51,623 bases of DNA from Candidatus Brocadia carolinensis (GCA_002009475.1 AYTS01000023.1:1-51623), one strand, 5' to 3'; shown: positions 15,768 to 26,006, counted from the first letter of the stretch. The notes: generated by a model from the letters alone, not told the origin. Numbers and translations: made by a program.

Positions 15768-16670
15768 ATGAACACTCCTTTCCCCGAACCAGGACAAACG
15801 AACCAGGACACTCCTGATAACGATACAAGAGAGTGTTTTGATGTGCCGTATCAGCATGGTATATTGCATCTCGGCACGAAAACCTGTGTCATGGGAATCC
15901 TGAACGTAACCCCCGATTCTTTTTATGATGGTGATCGGTATAATACTAGCGAAAATGCCGTTGAACATGCACTCAGCATGGTGAATGACGGGGCTGATAT
16001 TATTGATGTGGGCGGCGAATCAACAAGACCCGGCGCCCTTCCTCTGTCGGAAACAGAAGAAATAAAAAGAGTAATTCCTGTTATTAAACTCTTATCAAAA
16101 CGGGTACGAACACCTATTTCTGTTGATACCTATAAGGCAAAGGTTGCAGAAAGGGCGATTGATGCCGGGGCATCTATGATAAATGATGTTGGCGGATTAT
16201 GTGCGGATGAAAAGATGGCAAAGGTCGCTGCAGAGTCGCACGTGCCCATTGTCATTATGCATAAAAAGGGCACCCCGCGGACAATGCAGAAATTCCCTAT
16301 CCGGAAAAATGCATTCGGGGAAATAGTATCTTTTTTCAAAAAATCAATTTCCACTGCAATTGATGCAGGAATAGACAGAAACAGAATCGTTTTGGACCCC
16401 GGCATTGGTTTTGGTAAGACCGTGCAACAGAATCTGGAAATCCTGAAAAGGTTGAGGGAGTTTAAAAGTTTAGGTTTTCCCTTAATGGTTGGCACGTCCC
16501 GAAAAAAGTTTATCGGCACTATTTTAGATCTCCCCGTGCAGCAACGTTTATATGGAACGCTTGCAACTCTTGCCGTTGCAGTTATGAATGGCGCACATAT
16601 GGTGCGGGTTCATGATGTGCGTGAAGCTGTCCAGGTAGTAACTCTGTGTGATGCAATCAGGAACAGTTAA
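15768..16670 (+). CDS. folP: dihydropteroate synthase
   Basis: FolP condenses 6-hydroxymethyl-dihydropterin diphosphate with p-aminobenzoate, the sulfonamide-sensitive step of folate synthesis. 300 residues, with ~40 N-terminal residues before the TIM barrel. Motifs: MGILNVTPDSFYDGDRY (about 43-59), IIDVGGESTRPGA (about 78-90), ISVDTYKA (about 118-125), MINDVGG (about 138-144), LDPGIGFGKT (about 209-218) and VGTSRKKFIG (about 242-251). All substrate-binding residues appear present. ATG 15768 follows GAGGAGGGG, a strong ribosome site. Its stop and the cdaA start overlap by one base (TAATG); folP-cdaA-ybbR is a frequent gene order. Confidence 0.96.
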   Translation: MNTPFPEPGQTNQDTPDNDTRECFDVPYQHGILHLGTKTCVMGILNVTPDSFYDGDRYNTSENAVEHALSMVNDGADIIDVGGESTRPGALPLSETEEIKRVIPVIKLLSKRVRTPISVDTYKAKVAERAIDAGASMINDVGGLCADEKMAKVAAESHVPIVIMHKKGTPRTMQKFPIRKNAFGEIVSFFKKSISTAIDAGIDRNRIVLDPGIGFGKTVQQNLEILKRLREFKSLGFPLMVGTSRKKFIGTILDLPVQQRLYGTLATLAVAVMNGAHMVRVHDVREAVQVVTLCDAIRNS

Positions 16671-17494
16671 TGTTTGAGAGCATATTTAACGTATTTGAAA
16701 ATGTCAACGGCTGGATGATCGGAAGATCTCTGGGTGAGATCTTCCTTATCTATATGGTGGTGTATGTCGTACTCAGAATCATGCAGGGGACCAGCGGAAC
16801 CAGCATTTTACGCGGTTTAGCGTTTATTATTGTTTTGATATCTATTGGCGTATTGTTCTTTGTGCGAAAATTGCAGCTCTTTACCATCGATTGGTTAATA
16901 ACCGAATTTGTCCCCGTATTTATCATCCCGATTATTATTCTCTTTCAACCAGAATTCCGGCGTGCCCTGCTACGGCTCGGCCAAAACCCGGTTTTTAGCA
17001 TGTTTTTAAAGTCTGAACAGCAGGAAATGACTTATGAAATCATACAGGCAGTTGAAAATTTATCTAAAAGCAAAATTGGCGCTTTAATTGCCATCGAACG
17101 GGATATTGGTCTGGGCAACTTTATAGAAACAGGGACAAAGTTGCATGCAGATGTTTCGCAGGATTTACTCAATACCATTTTTTGGCCAGGCTCTCCCCTG
17201 CATGACGGCGCTGTCATTATTCAGGAACAAAAGATAAGCGCCGCCGGGTGTCTGCTTCCCCTTACGGAAAAGACAGAATTATCAAGAAGCCTTGGTACCC
17301 GCCACAGAGCAGGTATTGGTCTTACTGAGGAAACCGACGCAATCGTTATTATTGTATCCGAAGAGACAGGGACGATATCGACTGGCTTCAAAGGAATATT
17401 AAATCAGGGTATCGACGCGAAAGAACTGAAAAAGATCCTCGATGAGTTATCCACTGAAAGATTTAGCGTCGCAAAGAGTATCCGTGGAAGATGA
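16670..17494 (+). CDS. cdaA: diadenylate cyclase (c-di-AMP synthase), CdaA type
   Basis: CdaA makes cyclic di-AMP from two ATP at the inner membrane. 274 residues: three N-terminal membrane helices (about 15-100: IFLIYMVVYVVL, GLAFIIVLISIGVLFFV, VPVFIIPIIILF), then the DAC domain. The catalytic motifs are intact: LHDGAVII (about 178-185; DGA) and LGTRHRAGIGL (about 207-217; RHR). Length and topology match Bacillus CdaA/DacA. ATG 16670 overlaps the folP stop; its own end overlaps ybbR (ATGA). In Firmicutes the partner YbbR/CdaR controls CdaA activity; the same pair is here. No GlmM gene follows, unlike in Firmicutes. Confidence 0.95.
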   Translation: MFESIFNVFENVNGWMIGRSLGEIFLIYMVVYVVLRIMQGTSGTSILRGLAFIIVLISIGVLFFVRKLQLFTIDWLITEFVPVFIIPIIILFQPEFRRALLRLGQNPVFSMFLKSEQQEMTYEIIQAVENLSKSKIGALIAIERDIGLGNFIETGTKLHADVSQDLLNTIFWPGSPLHDGAVIIQEQKISAAGCLLPLTEKTELSRSLGTRHRAGIGLTEETDAIVIIVSEETGTISTGFKGILNQGIDAKELKKILDELSTERFSVAKSIRGR

Positions 17495-18492
17495 AGAAAC
17501 TATTTACTGCTAATATCCCTACAAAGCTCATGGCGTTGGTTATGGCAGTAGCCCTGTGGTTATATGCCATTAACCGGCATACGGGAGATTTAACCGCAAC
17601 GGTAGGGCTGACTGTTGTTGTACCCGAAGGTATTACCATCGTCGAGCAGAGTACCGGGGAGATTACGGTACATTTACAAGGCCCGCAGAATGTGATTGAT
17701 ACGGTTGACACCATGATAAAAGACCGGAAAATTGAGGCAAAGTATGTCATAAAAGAATCTCCCGATCTTATTGAAGATCAGTTAAAACAAAGCATTTTTA
17801 TTATGAGAGAGCAACTGGATTTACCGCCCGCCGTTAAATTGGTTTCAGTTTACCCGAAGCAAATCGACGTTGTGCTTGGTAAATTGCAAAAGAAAAAATT
17901 AAAGGTCGTATTGCAAAAAAAAGGGGAGCCAGCTGTTGGTTATAGCGTTGCAAACGAATTCATATTTCCGGGAGAAGTGGAGGTTACCGGGTCTCTGAAC
18001 GCCTTGAAAGAAACCTCATTTATCAATACGCTTCCTGTTGATATCGGAGGAATTTCCGGGGAGCAAAACCGCACCTTTCCCTGGCGCATCGAAATAGACC
18101 AGAAGGTGACGATTAAACGCGGCGATAAAACGGTTTCGCTGCCGGTCGTATGCAAAGAGGATGTACGGATATGGCTCCAAATCGTAGAGCAACAGGATAC
18201 ACGAATATTCGGGAAAATAAAGATAAAGGTCGTATGCCCTGCAGAATATCCCTATCTGATTAAGATGCAGGATGAATTTGCAGAGGTGAGGGTGAAAGGT
18301 CCGAAACTTTTGCTCGACAAACTGAATGCGGATGATATTATCCTCTATATTGATGCCACCGCTTTAAAACCGCCGGGGCCGTATAAACAACCCATAAAAA
18401 GTATTTTGCCGAAAAATATTGAACTCGTGGACAAATTGCCTGAAGTTCACGTAGACATTCGCGAAGCCATGCGTTCTATGGAGGCACGATGA
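17491..18492 (+). CDS. YbbR-domain protein, probable CdaA regulator
   Basis: A 333-residue protein with an N-terminal membrane anchor (KLMALVMAVALWLYAINRH, about residues 9-27) typical of the family (NIPTKLMALVMAVALWL), and then YbbR beta-domains, about four by pattern: repeats of EVxVxGP-like segments such as EITVHLQGPQNVI (about 55-67), EVEVTGSLNALKE (about 157-169) and EVRVKGPKLLLDK (about 266-278). The bulk would be outside the cytoplasm. It overlaps cdaA at the start (ATGA) and pdxJ at the end (ATGA). In Firmicutes the homologue CdaR modulates CdaA; the same role is inferred. No enzymatic motif. Confidence 0.88.
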   Translation: MKKLFTANIPTKLMALVMAVALWLYAINRHTGDLTATVGLTVVVPEGITIVEQSTGEITVHLQGPQNVIDTVDTMIKDRKIEAKYVIKESPDLIEDQLKQSIFIMREQLDLPPAVKLVSVYPKQIDVVLGKLQKKKLKVVLQKKGEPAVGYSVANEFIFPGEVEVTGSLNALKETSFINTLPVDIGGISGEQNRTFPWRIEIDQKVTIKRGDKTVSLPVVCKEDVRIWLQIVEQQDTRIFGKIKIKVVCPAEYPYLIKMQDEFAEVRVKGPKLLLDKLNADDIILYIDATALKPPGPYKQPIKSILPKNIELVDKLPEVHVDIREAMRSMEAR

Positions 18493-19244
18493 TACAGTTG
18501 GGGGTCAATATCGATCATGTTGCTACTCTGCGTCAGGCGAGAAGAACATTTGAGCCCGATCCGGTAACGGCTGCATCTTTTGCAGTTCTGGGTGGCGCTG
18601 ATATTATTACCGTTCATCTGAGAGAAGATCGAAGACACGTTCAGGATCGGGATGTGAAATTATTACGGGAAACGGTGTTTACCAAGCTGAATCTTGAGAT
18701 GTCAACAGCGCCAGAGATCATTGACATCGGCCTGAAAACAATGCCGGAGCAGGTAACCCTCGTGCCTGAAAAAAGGCAGGAGATTACCACAGAGGGCGGG
18801 CTGGACGTTGTATCTCAAAAAAAGATAATGGTAGATGCAGTGAAAAGATTAAAAGACGCTGGCATCGTGGTCAGTCTTTTTATCGATCCGGAAGAAGGTC
18901 AGATATCCGCAGCAAAGGATGTGGGCGCACAGTACATTGAGTTACACACGGGGAATTATGCAAATGCACGGGATGATATTTCCAAGGGCAAAATGATTGA
19001 GAAACTGCAGGAAGGCGTAAAGACAGCTCACAAGGCGGGATTGCGGGTCAATGCGGGACATGGGTTGACGTATCAGAACGTTGGATTCATCGTGGAATCC
19101 CTGGATGTTGAAGAATTGCATATTGGGCACAGCATTGTCTCACGGGCAGTTTTTTCCGGAATCCAAAAGGCTGTGTCCGAGATGAAAGAATTGATTTCCC
19201 GGTATTCTTTACAAAAATCGTTGAAGATGGATTTAAAAAGGTGA
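18489..19244 (+). CDS. pdxJ: pyridoxine 5'-phosphate synthase
   Basis: PdxJ condenses 1-deoxyxylulose 5-phosphate and 3-amino-2-oxopropyl phosphate into pyridoxine 5'-phosphate, the deoxyxylulose-dependent vitamin B6 route. 251 residues, TIM barrel. Conserved blocks: GVNIDHVATLRQARR (about 5-19), ADIITVHLREDRRHV (about 37-51, catalytic), LNLEMS (about 65-70), TLVPEKRQEITTEGGLDV (about 86-103), LFIDPE (about 129-134), IELHTGNYA (about 149-157), VNAGHGLTYQN (about 189-199) and ELHIGHSIVSRAVF (about 210-223). Start ATG 18489 overlaps ybbR. Last gene of the purA operon; the convergent giant gene begins 147 bp beyond. Confidence 0.97.
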   Translation: MIQLGVNIDHVATLRQARRTFEPDPVTAASFAVLGGADIITVHLREDRRHVQDRDVKLLRETVFTKLNLEMSTAPEIIDIGLKTMPEQVTLVPEKRQEITTEGGLDVVSQKKIMVDAVKRLKDAGIVVSLFIDPEEGQISAAKDVGAQYIELHTGNYANARDDISKGKMIEKLQEGVKTAHKAGLRVNAGHGLTYQNVGFIVESLDVEELHIGHSIVSRAVFSGIQKAVSEMKELISRYSLQKSLKMDLKR

Positions 19245-19391
19245 GCTACCGGCACCAGGTGTTATGATTTAAATCCAGAGTTATGATAAAAATGACTACG
19301 GCTGGATGACATTGAAAAACTATGAATTTTCGCATGGCAAAGAAAATTACTGACAGTACCTGAAAGTAACAGAATCCGTATCAGTATTCCC

Positions 19392-22300
19392 TCACCAAGC
19401 CAACTCCAACTCCACTTCTCTTGAATACACTGCCTGAGTATCGGGTAACTCCTGTGGGTAGCGTTTCCGATTCAATTTGAAATGAAAACGGTATTTTCCT
19501 CCGGTCCAGATTGTTGGTGTGCCATGTGAACCGTTTAGGGGAATCAGCATCGTGCGGATTTCATTGCCATTGCCAAGCAGGCGGAAATGTTGGGGAGCAA
19601 AGAAAGGCAGAGACAAATCGGGCAAGGGTAGTTTCTTGATTAATACGCCCTGATTATTGAGCAGGAAGAGCTGGTTTGCGTGGATGTTCTCAATATGCCC
19701 GGTCAGGGATTGAATGAGCGCGCTCTGTAAAATGATGTTGAAGTCATTTTCATCCCGCAAGAGACCTACGGCGCGGGTATGATTTTGATCGAGGGAACTG
19801 AATTTCAGCTCAAATAAAAAATATTTCAAACGACCCTCATGATTCAGCGCTGCAAGGGCATACCGTGGCACCTGCGGCAAGGATTGCAATAAACGGTTAT
19901 CTATCATCGCAAGCATACGGTCTTGCTGGATCTTTATGGTTTTTATTCCCGGTACCTTCTCCTTGTTGAGATTCTCAAAAGATTCGAAGTCCTGTGGAAT
20001 GTGCGGTTCCAGTGCCTTTATTCCTGGGGGTAGTAAGGACGGAGGTGGATTCATAATCTCTTTTTCAACCGTCAAAACCAATTCATCAGAGAATCTCAGC
20101 GGCTCAGGGCTCTCCAGAAGCAATAATGCTGTACCGGATTCTTTTTCGAGGCGGCTGATTGTCAAAGCCTGTGGCTGCTGTACCAGCGGCAGGGACAATG
20201 CTTCCGCCCAACGCTGGAATAGAGTCAGGCGTAATGCGGCATCTGCGCCTGGTTGCATCAAGGGTATGATATCAGCGGAAGTAGCTGCATACAAATCCTG
20301 GATTATTTGTACTTCATCATCTGCTTCAGAACCTGCAGGGATCACGACGGTGTTATTGCCTGCAGATTGTATATGTTGAGCAAAACTCACAAACCGGCTC
20401 GACTGAAAATAGAACCGATAAGCATCCAGCGATTCTACAGTCAGCCTTGTAAATGCTCCGCCGTTTTGTGCCACCAAAGCCAACTGTCCGGAACGACTCC
20501 AGGCTCTTTCTACTATCAATTTGGCGTCATCCAACCGGATTTCCAACTGGTCATCATATGCTACCAGTTCTAACTGGAAAGGCGCACTCAGATTTGACGG
20601 AATCAATGTTTGCTGTAAATCCTGTAATACACCAGCATGCCATTGCTGAACTTTCAGTATCCCATGTGCTTCATCCACCAACGCCAGCATGGCGCTGGTA
20701 ACGCCGGACGCAGCGGTCAGGACTCCAATAGCTATGCCAGCAGTTGCTCCTTCCGGATCCAATTGAACACTAACCTGTGCATGATTCCAATCAGCCTCTC
20801 CAAAAACGGCATAATATCTTAAATCGGAGATAGACGTTGACGTTAGTTGAACGCTTCCCTCTTCAAATATCCAGGCACCAGATGCAAAACCCTGTTCGGT
20901 AAATGGTCTGAATGCACTCACGTCGTCAGCTATAAATGGATTTCGGTGAATGCATGGTCCACCCTTGGGTTTCAGGTTAGCCCTGAATGGCGTATTTGCT
21001 TCCCATAATGCAACCGCGTCTTGTTTGGAAGGATCAATTGGCTGATGCAAGAGTACCTGAGAAGGAGGTGGCGGAGGCGTCATACCTCCATGGCAACTGA
21101 AGGGCGAGCTGAGAACTCCCTGTACCCTCAACCTCATGACATCGGTAGTAATCGCCTTTCGCTTCAATCTGAACAAGACGCCTTCGATAAGCACGGTAAA
21201 ATCATACGGATTCGTAGTTCCGCTGCCTCTATTCTCCACAATCCAATCGGGATTTGATTTCGAAATGCGGTTATGACCAAACGGATCTCCCTGCTTGTCG
21301 ATGGTAAGATCCCATTCCAGAACCTGTTTCAATTCTGCAGGATTGTTTGGGTCAATGCTGCGGTCAACAGGCAATAAAATATTAAACTGCTCCCTGAACG
21401 CCATAGCAATAGGCTCTTCGCGGTAAACAATGAGTCTATCCGCGCGGGGATAAACAGCTTCGAGGTAAGGTTCAATTTCATGACCAATATGGTCCCCATA
21501 GTTCAATCCAACCATTCCTTTTGTGCGGAAGTAAGCACGTTGTACCATTTCGGCTTCCTGTGCCCCGGTTTGATTGTGCTGAAGCACCACTCTGGTTGTG
21601 GCAGTAATTTCATAGTTGTGATTCGGCAGCCAGGCCAGTTTCCCCTTGCCAGTAATTGCAGACCCTTCACCATGCTCGCATTTTTTCGGTTCACTTAGCC
21701 CGTCCCGTTGTTCCAGCACGGTTTTGTATTCCATCCGCGCCACTTCAATTGCCTCAGACTGCTTTGGATTTGCAATAATGGCTTCAATGGTGTCTTTCAA
21801 CACAAACCTGAACAGCACTCTTGTGAATCCTTTTGCATCCTGCATTTCTATAAACCCTGCATGCGGAGAAGTCAGTGAGAATTCTTTTTTGGAAAGTAAA
21901 TCCACTCCACGAAAACCTTCTACCACGATTGATGCATGGCGATGCTGTGGCAGCCAATAACATTCCATTCGAAAATGGAAAACGAGTTGGTCAAAATTTA
22001 TCACAGCAAAACTAAATTCTTTTGGGAAGTGCAGATTTAGCCTTGCACAGGGGGGATGGCTTGGCGATATCACTCCGGGAGCCACCAGTGGTCTTGGGGT
22101 TAAAAGCCAGTGAAGTACACTATCGCTGTCGCTGAATTCCTGGAAACCAGGTACACGCTGACCATACATCGTTTCGGTAAAAAATACGCGATGCCAGCTT
22201 TCCTTTCTTTCCGGACCAATCACATTACAGCAGGGCCATCCAGGTTGAGATATAAGGATCGATTCGTCGGCTTCAGCATTTTCGGTTATGAGGGTAAATG

Positions 22301-25300
22301 GCGTTTCAGCATTAACCAATAATCTGCGCGGATCAAAGCGACCCTGGCTCTGTACATCCCTGTCCCATAGCACTTTCACGTCAGAAGAGAATAGTGCCTG
22401 CAGCTCGTCATCAGATGGCCACTCGTCAAGGGGAGGCAATAGTGTATCTTCCGGAGCCAATAAGGTCGTCCACTGGTTGGCGTTAGCTCCATAGCGTGGT
22501 TGGCGGCGAATGCTAAAGGATACGAGTTCATAAGTAATACTCAATTCGCTGGATGCCGGTGGAACTGCTTCCTGCGTACCCGCACCCGGTGGCGTGTTCT
22601 CTCCAATAGTGAGCTTGTCATCAACTGGTACTTTGAAATTAAGAGCGATGGTGCTGTCTACCCCGACGGCTGTCATTCCATTCAGGATGGATTGCGGGAG
22701 TTCCTGTGGCTCCAGATCTCGAAGCTTGCTCAGATCAAACAGTTGCTTTTCATCAATCGCTGCGCCTTCCAGCGCAGTGAGTAATACCGGTCCGGCCTGT
22801 TTTACGCCAAGCACAAAGGCTTCGGCACCGATGATGGGAGTAGAAACCAGCAATTGCCTTTCGGGCTGTGGTGAATGATATATTTTCTCAAAACGAATGG
22901 TTACGTCAGGAAGGTACCATGGCGTATCAATATGTATTTCAAAAGCCAGACGTTTGTAATCGGGATTCGGACCCAGAAAGTCTAATTGAACCTTGATGCT
23001 GGCGCCAAAACGGAATACCCTGAAAAGTTTGATCCGGAACCCGGCTTCAAACACCATGATCAGGCCTGATGCTGATGATTCATTTTTCCATATCCCGGCA
23101 ATGAGAACAAAATTCAGATAAAATTCCGCCTTACCCACGCCAAAGCTTACGCCACCTTTGGCGCTGATCAGTCCGCCAAAACCCTTTGGCCCTTCTTCCC
23201 GATCCACAAACTGGATGCAGATAGCGATGATCAGTTCCATCTTGAAGAAGCCATCTTTCTTCATGCGGAATCCAAACCAGGTGTTCTGATCACTGAGCTG
23301 TCCCAGTGCAAAGGTGCCGGGCTTGTTGCCGATGTAGAGATTCCCGCTCAACGCTGCAACATTATCGAGGCCCGGTATCGAAGTTCCTTCAGGCAGCACA
23401 TTGCTAAACGAAAGACTAACGCCAGCGAATAAAGCCCATTTGCCGGTTTCCAAATCGACTTCAAGCACCGCAAATCCAACGGGTTTCTGGCTTTTCAGAA
23501 TGAACAGCTCCATAGCGATCATGAATGCGTTGTCAGAAGGACTATGATGCCCGAATATAAATATATCGAGCAGCAATGCCTTTGTCCCTCCAAATGCACC
23601 GGCCGTCCCCATGCCAAAAGCAAAACTGTCTTCCTGGGGTCTCCACGCATTCATCTTGCGATCAGCAGGGACACTCAAAGGTGCAGTCGCGGTCTTGTAC
23701 CATTTAAATAACCGCAGGTTCTGTTCGCTGGCATCGGGCGGCGCAAGGTTTGGTGCAAGATTGCTTGCTGCCATCAGCCGGATATTGTAAAGATCAAGGC
23801 CGCTGACTGCCGGAATAAAGGCCAGCTTAAAGCCAAAAATCCGGTATTTGAAATTATCTACCGGACCAGAAACTTCTCCCTTGTATAAGAATACCCCTAA
23901 CTGAAAGTTCTTACTGAGAGCGCGGAACTTGAGATCTAGCCCAAACGCCAATTCCTGGTACAGATGTTCGTTGATGGTTGTTTCGCCCGCCATACCAGTA
24001 CCTGACAATTCGAAGCTTTTTATTTTCAGTGCGAAGCTGATCCCATCGAGCAACCATTGCGCTGCACTGGAATTACCGGCAATGCGCCAGCGAAAACGAT
24101 AAACAATGATAGATGCACCATATTTATCCGTACCCAAACCAAGTCCACCGGTCACGGAAAAATACGTGCCCCCGTTTTTATCAGTTAAAATGGCAATTTC
24201 CTGGATAATAACCTTGATGAAATTCAGTATTACTATCTGTGTGCCTTCGGGCAGCTGAACGCCACCAAATGCGATAGAACCTAAATTCCATCCAATATCC
24301 TTCCATACGATATTGACTGGCTTTGCGCTACTTTCAAATGATTTTGATAAAATCTCAATCCTGAATATTTTACTTTTTGATGGCTTTGCTTCCAGGTTGA
24401 GGTCTACCAGGAGTTGCCAATATTCATACCATTTGTAATCAACCAGATCATGGTTTTGCTCGTACAATCGTTTGAAAGAGAATCCGAGTTTGGCTCCCAT
24501 CAATTTCACTTTGTTATCGCCTAGCGTAAGCAAGTGGATTCCCTTGTTCCTGCGCCATCCAGCCTGCGCCGTCCATTCATCGGCAAAACCAAGCGTGATG
24601 GCATTCTCTGCAAACAGATCCAATTCAATGGTAGCGCCAATCGGATGGGAGACGGCTTTCGTACTAAGTTTTCCGCGTTCCACCCCTCCGAGCTGATTGC
24701 CGCTGACTGAATGCGCAATAACTATTTCCCGCTTGGATGGATCTGTGCGTTCAATTATGAATGCGGTGGGTTCCGTGCTGGCTTCAAATGCAGAAGCATC
24801 CTCTACAGTTATGCTAGTAGCTGTTTCTGTGATGGCGGTACTGAGCGTAGTGACTTTAGGCAATTCCCCCCTGGTAATCGCCATCTTTATGCGTCCGAAC
24901 TGGTTTTCTTCTATCGCATTAGGATCTACTGACTCGATGATGAATTCTTCGATCAGGAATACAAATCCTGCGATATCAATTTTGATAGGTGCACTGGCAA
25001 AGGAATAGGCTTCTTCGAAACGGTCCCCGAATTCAATGTTGCGCCTGATCCCGAGCGTACCATGAATTGGAATTGGCAATAAGAGAATATTAAAGAATGG
25101 GATCACGACATCTTGCAGCACGAATTGTATCTGCCCCGGCTGCGGCTGTCCCGAGTTTATCCATTCGTTCAATTCTTTCAATGGCGTCAGGCCGCTGTCG
25201 AGATCGATCGTTCTCACTGCCAGAACGCCCCTGAAATTGGTATCCCCCGGGATTAATGCTTCCGATGGTTCAATGGTATGCCTCGTCCATTCAATTGCTT

Positions 25301-26006
25301 GCTCAACTTTTTGGTGGTTGCCTTTCAAAGTGGGTGCGGCAATAAAAGAGATGTCATGAACGCCAAAGCAGGGAAGGCCTGAGAAGAGACAAGGACCTAC
25401 GGACAATACCACGGCCGGCTCAACAATAAAATCCAATTCCTGTGTGACACGGACTTTAAGATGCACAAAAATGGAGGAAGGGTCGGATGTTTTCAGCTCT
25501 ACCTTGTAACTGTCATAAATACCTGCAACAAATTCATTGGTCAGCGGGAAAGGAGGTTCGCCCGTTCCGGTTTCGGTTATGGGTTCAAGTAACCCACCGG
25601 GCAACTGGATCTTTACCGGAAGAGCTTCAATGACCGCTTCTGTGCCATTATCAGTTTTCGTTACATAGCAACGGGCCGGACGCCCATTCCCTGTGTCCTG
25701 GAGAAAGAATGCGATATCCGGCATGGTGCGGATCACAAATGGTACAGGAGGCGGCGCTGGGGGATTGTTGATTTCAATTTCGGCGTAGAAACCTACGGTG
25801 TCCGGAGTAGCGCCCGGACTGAAGGATTTGAAGTGGAGGGTATCCTGCAAATACTGCATCAACGCATCTACTGGTTCGGTGACATCAATATCTCCCAACA
25901 AGAAATGTATTTTGCGTGACGGCCAGATGCTGCTTGCCCTTTTCACCCGATCAAGGTTGCTGAGCGCTCTATCAATTCCCAATATGTCAAAAAAAGTTAT
26001 GGCCAT
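19392..26006 (-). CDS. giant beta-rich protein of unknown function (2,204 aa)
   Basis: One unbroken 2,204-codon frame. ATG 26006 follows AAAGGAAA, a fair ribosome site. No signal peptide, lipobox or catalytic motif is seen. About 480-1040 is a repetitive-looking, glycine/aromatic-rich beta region (FGMGTAGAFGGTKALLLDIF, GGLISAKGGVSFGVGKAEF), ending near DTPWYLPDVTIRFEK (about 1030-1045), a type of sequence I associate loosely with uncharacterised large beta-solenoid/DUF-type proteins. About 1700-1870 looks like a LamG/concanavalin-type jelly roll (FEEGSVQLTS... and RLTVESLDAYRFYFQSSRF). The N-terminal 100 residues are Pro-rich (NNPPAPPPVPFV). It is last in a minus-strand set, 16 bp behind the phospholipase-D-like gene, so a shared transcript is likely. 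I cannot name its job; structural or carrier role is a guess. Confidence 0.75.
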   Translation of the reverse strand: MAITFFDILGIDRALSNLDRVKRASSIWPSRKIHFLLGDIDVTEPVDALMQYLQDTLHFKSFSPGATPDTVGFYAEIEINNPPAPPPVPFVIRTMPDIAFFLQDTGNGRPARCYVTKTDNGTEAVIEALPVKIQLPGGLLEPITETGTGEPPFPLTNEFVAGIYDSYKVELKTSDPSSIFVHLKVRVTQELDFIVEPAVVLSVGPCLFSGLPCFGVHDISFIAAPTLKGNHQKVEQAIEWTRHTIEPSEALIPGDTNFRGVLAVRTIDLDSGLTPLKELNEWINSGQPQPGQIQFVLQDVVIPFFNILLLPIPIHGTLGIRRNIEFGDRFEEAYSFASAPIKIDIAGFVFLIEEFIIESVDPNAIEENQFGRIKMAITRGELPKVTTLSTAITETATSITVEDASAFEASTEPTAFIIERTDPSKREIVIAHSVSGNQLGGVERGKLSTKAVSHPIGATIELDLFAENAITLGFADEWTAQAGWRRNKGIHLLTLGDNKVKLMGAKLGFSFKRLYEQNHDLVDYKWYEYWQLLVDLNLEAKPSKSKIFRIEILSKSFESSAKPVNIVWKDIGWNLGSIAFGGVQLPEGTQIVILNFIKVIIQEIAILTDKNGGTYFSVTGGLGLGTDKYGASIIVYRFRWRIAGNSSAAQWLLDGISFALKIKSFELSGTGMAGETTINEHLYQELAFGLDLKFRALSKNFQLGVFLYKGEVSGPVDNFKYRIFGFKLAFIPAVSGLDLYNIRLMAASNLAPNLAPPDASEQNLRLFKWYKTATAPLSVPADRKMNAWRPQEDSFAFGMGTAGAFGGTKALLLDIFIFGHHSPSDNAFMIAMELFILKSQKPVGFAVLEVDLETGKWALFAGVSLSFSNVLPEGTSIPGLDNVAALSGNLYIGNKPGTFALGQLSDQNTWFGFRMKKDGFFKMELIIAICIQFVDREEGPKGFGGLISAKGGVSFGVGKAEFYLNFVLIAGIWKNESSASGLIMVFEAGFRIKLFRVFRFGASIKVQLDFLGPNPDYKRLAFEIHIDTPWYLPDVTIRFEKIYHSPQPERQLLVSTPIIGAEAFVLGVKQAGPVLLTALEGAAIDEKQLFDLSKLRDLEPQELPQSILNGMTAVGVDSTIALNFKVPVDDKLTIGENTPPGAGTQEAVPPASSELSITYELVSFSIRRQPRYGANANQWTTLLAPEDTLLPPLDEWPSDDELQALFSSDVKVLWDRDVQSQGRFDPRRLLVNAETPFTLITENAEADESILISQPGWPCCNVIGPERKESWHRVFFTETMYGQRVPGFQEFSDSDSVLHWLLTPRPLVAPGVISPSHPPCARLNLHFPKEFSFAVINFDQLVFHFRMECYWLPQHRHASIVVEGFRGVDLLSKKEFSLTSPHAGFIEMQDAKGFTRVLFRFVLKDTIEAIIANPKQSEAIEVARMEYKTVLEQRDGLSEPKKCEHGEGSAITGKGKLAWLPNHNYEITATTRVVLQHNQTGAQEAEMVQRAYFRTKGMVGLNYGDHIGHEIEPYLEAVYPRADRLIVYREEPIAMAFREQFNILLPVDRSIDPNNPAELKQVLEWDLTIDKQGDPFGHNRISKSNPDWIVENRGSGTTNPYDFTVLIEGVLFRLKRKAITTDVMRLRVQGVLSSPFSCHGGMTPPPPPSQVLLHQPIDPSKQDAVALWEANTPFRANLKPKGGPCIHRNPFIADDVSAFRPFTEQGFASGAWIFEEGSVQLTSTSISDLRYYAVFGEADWNHAQVSVQLDPEGATAGIAIGVLTAASGVTSAMLALVDEAHGILKVQQWHAGVLQDLQQTLIPSNLSAPFQLELVAYDDQLEIRLDDAKLIVERAWSRSGQLALVAQNGGAFTRLTVESLDAYRFYFQSSRFVSFAQHIQSAGNNTVVIPAGSEADDEVQIIQDLYAATSADIIPLMQPGADAALRLTLFQRWAEALSLPLVQQPQALTISRLEKESGTALLLLESPEPLRFSDELVLTVEKEIMNPPPSLLPPGIKALEPHIPQDFESFENLNKEKVPGIKTIKIQQDRMLAMIDNRLLQSLPQVPRYALAALNHEGRLKYFLFELKFSSLDQNHTRAVGLLRDENDFNIILQSALIQSLTGHIENIHANQLFLLNNQGVLIKKLPLPDLSLPFFAPQHFRLLGNGNEIRTMLIPLNGSHGTPTIWTGGKYRFHFKLNRKRYPQELPDTQAVYSREVELELAW

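Noticed and set aside
19936..25008. Several antisense open frames of 60-147 codons opposite the giant gene
   Set aside because: They are shadows of a long, continuous coding frame on the other strand, with no ribosome sites or domain features.
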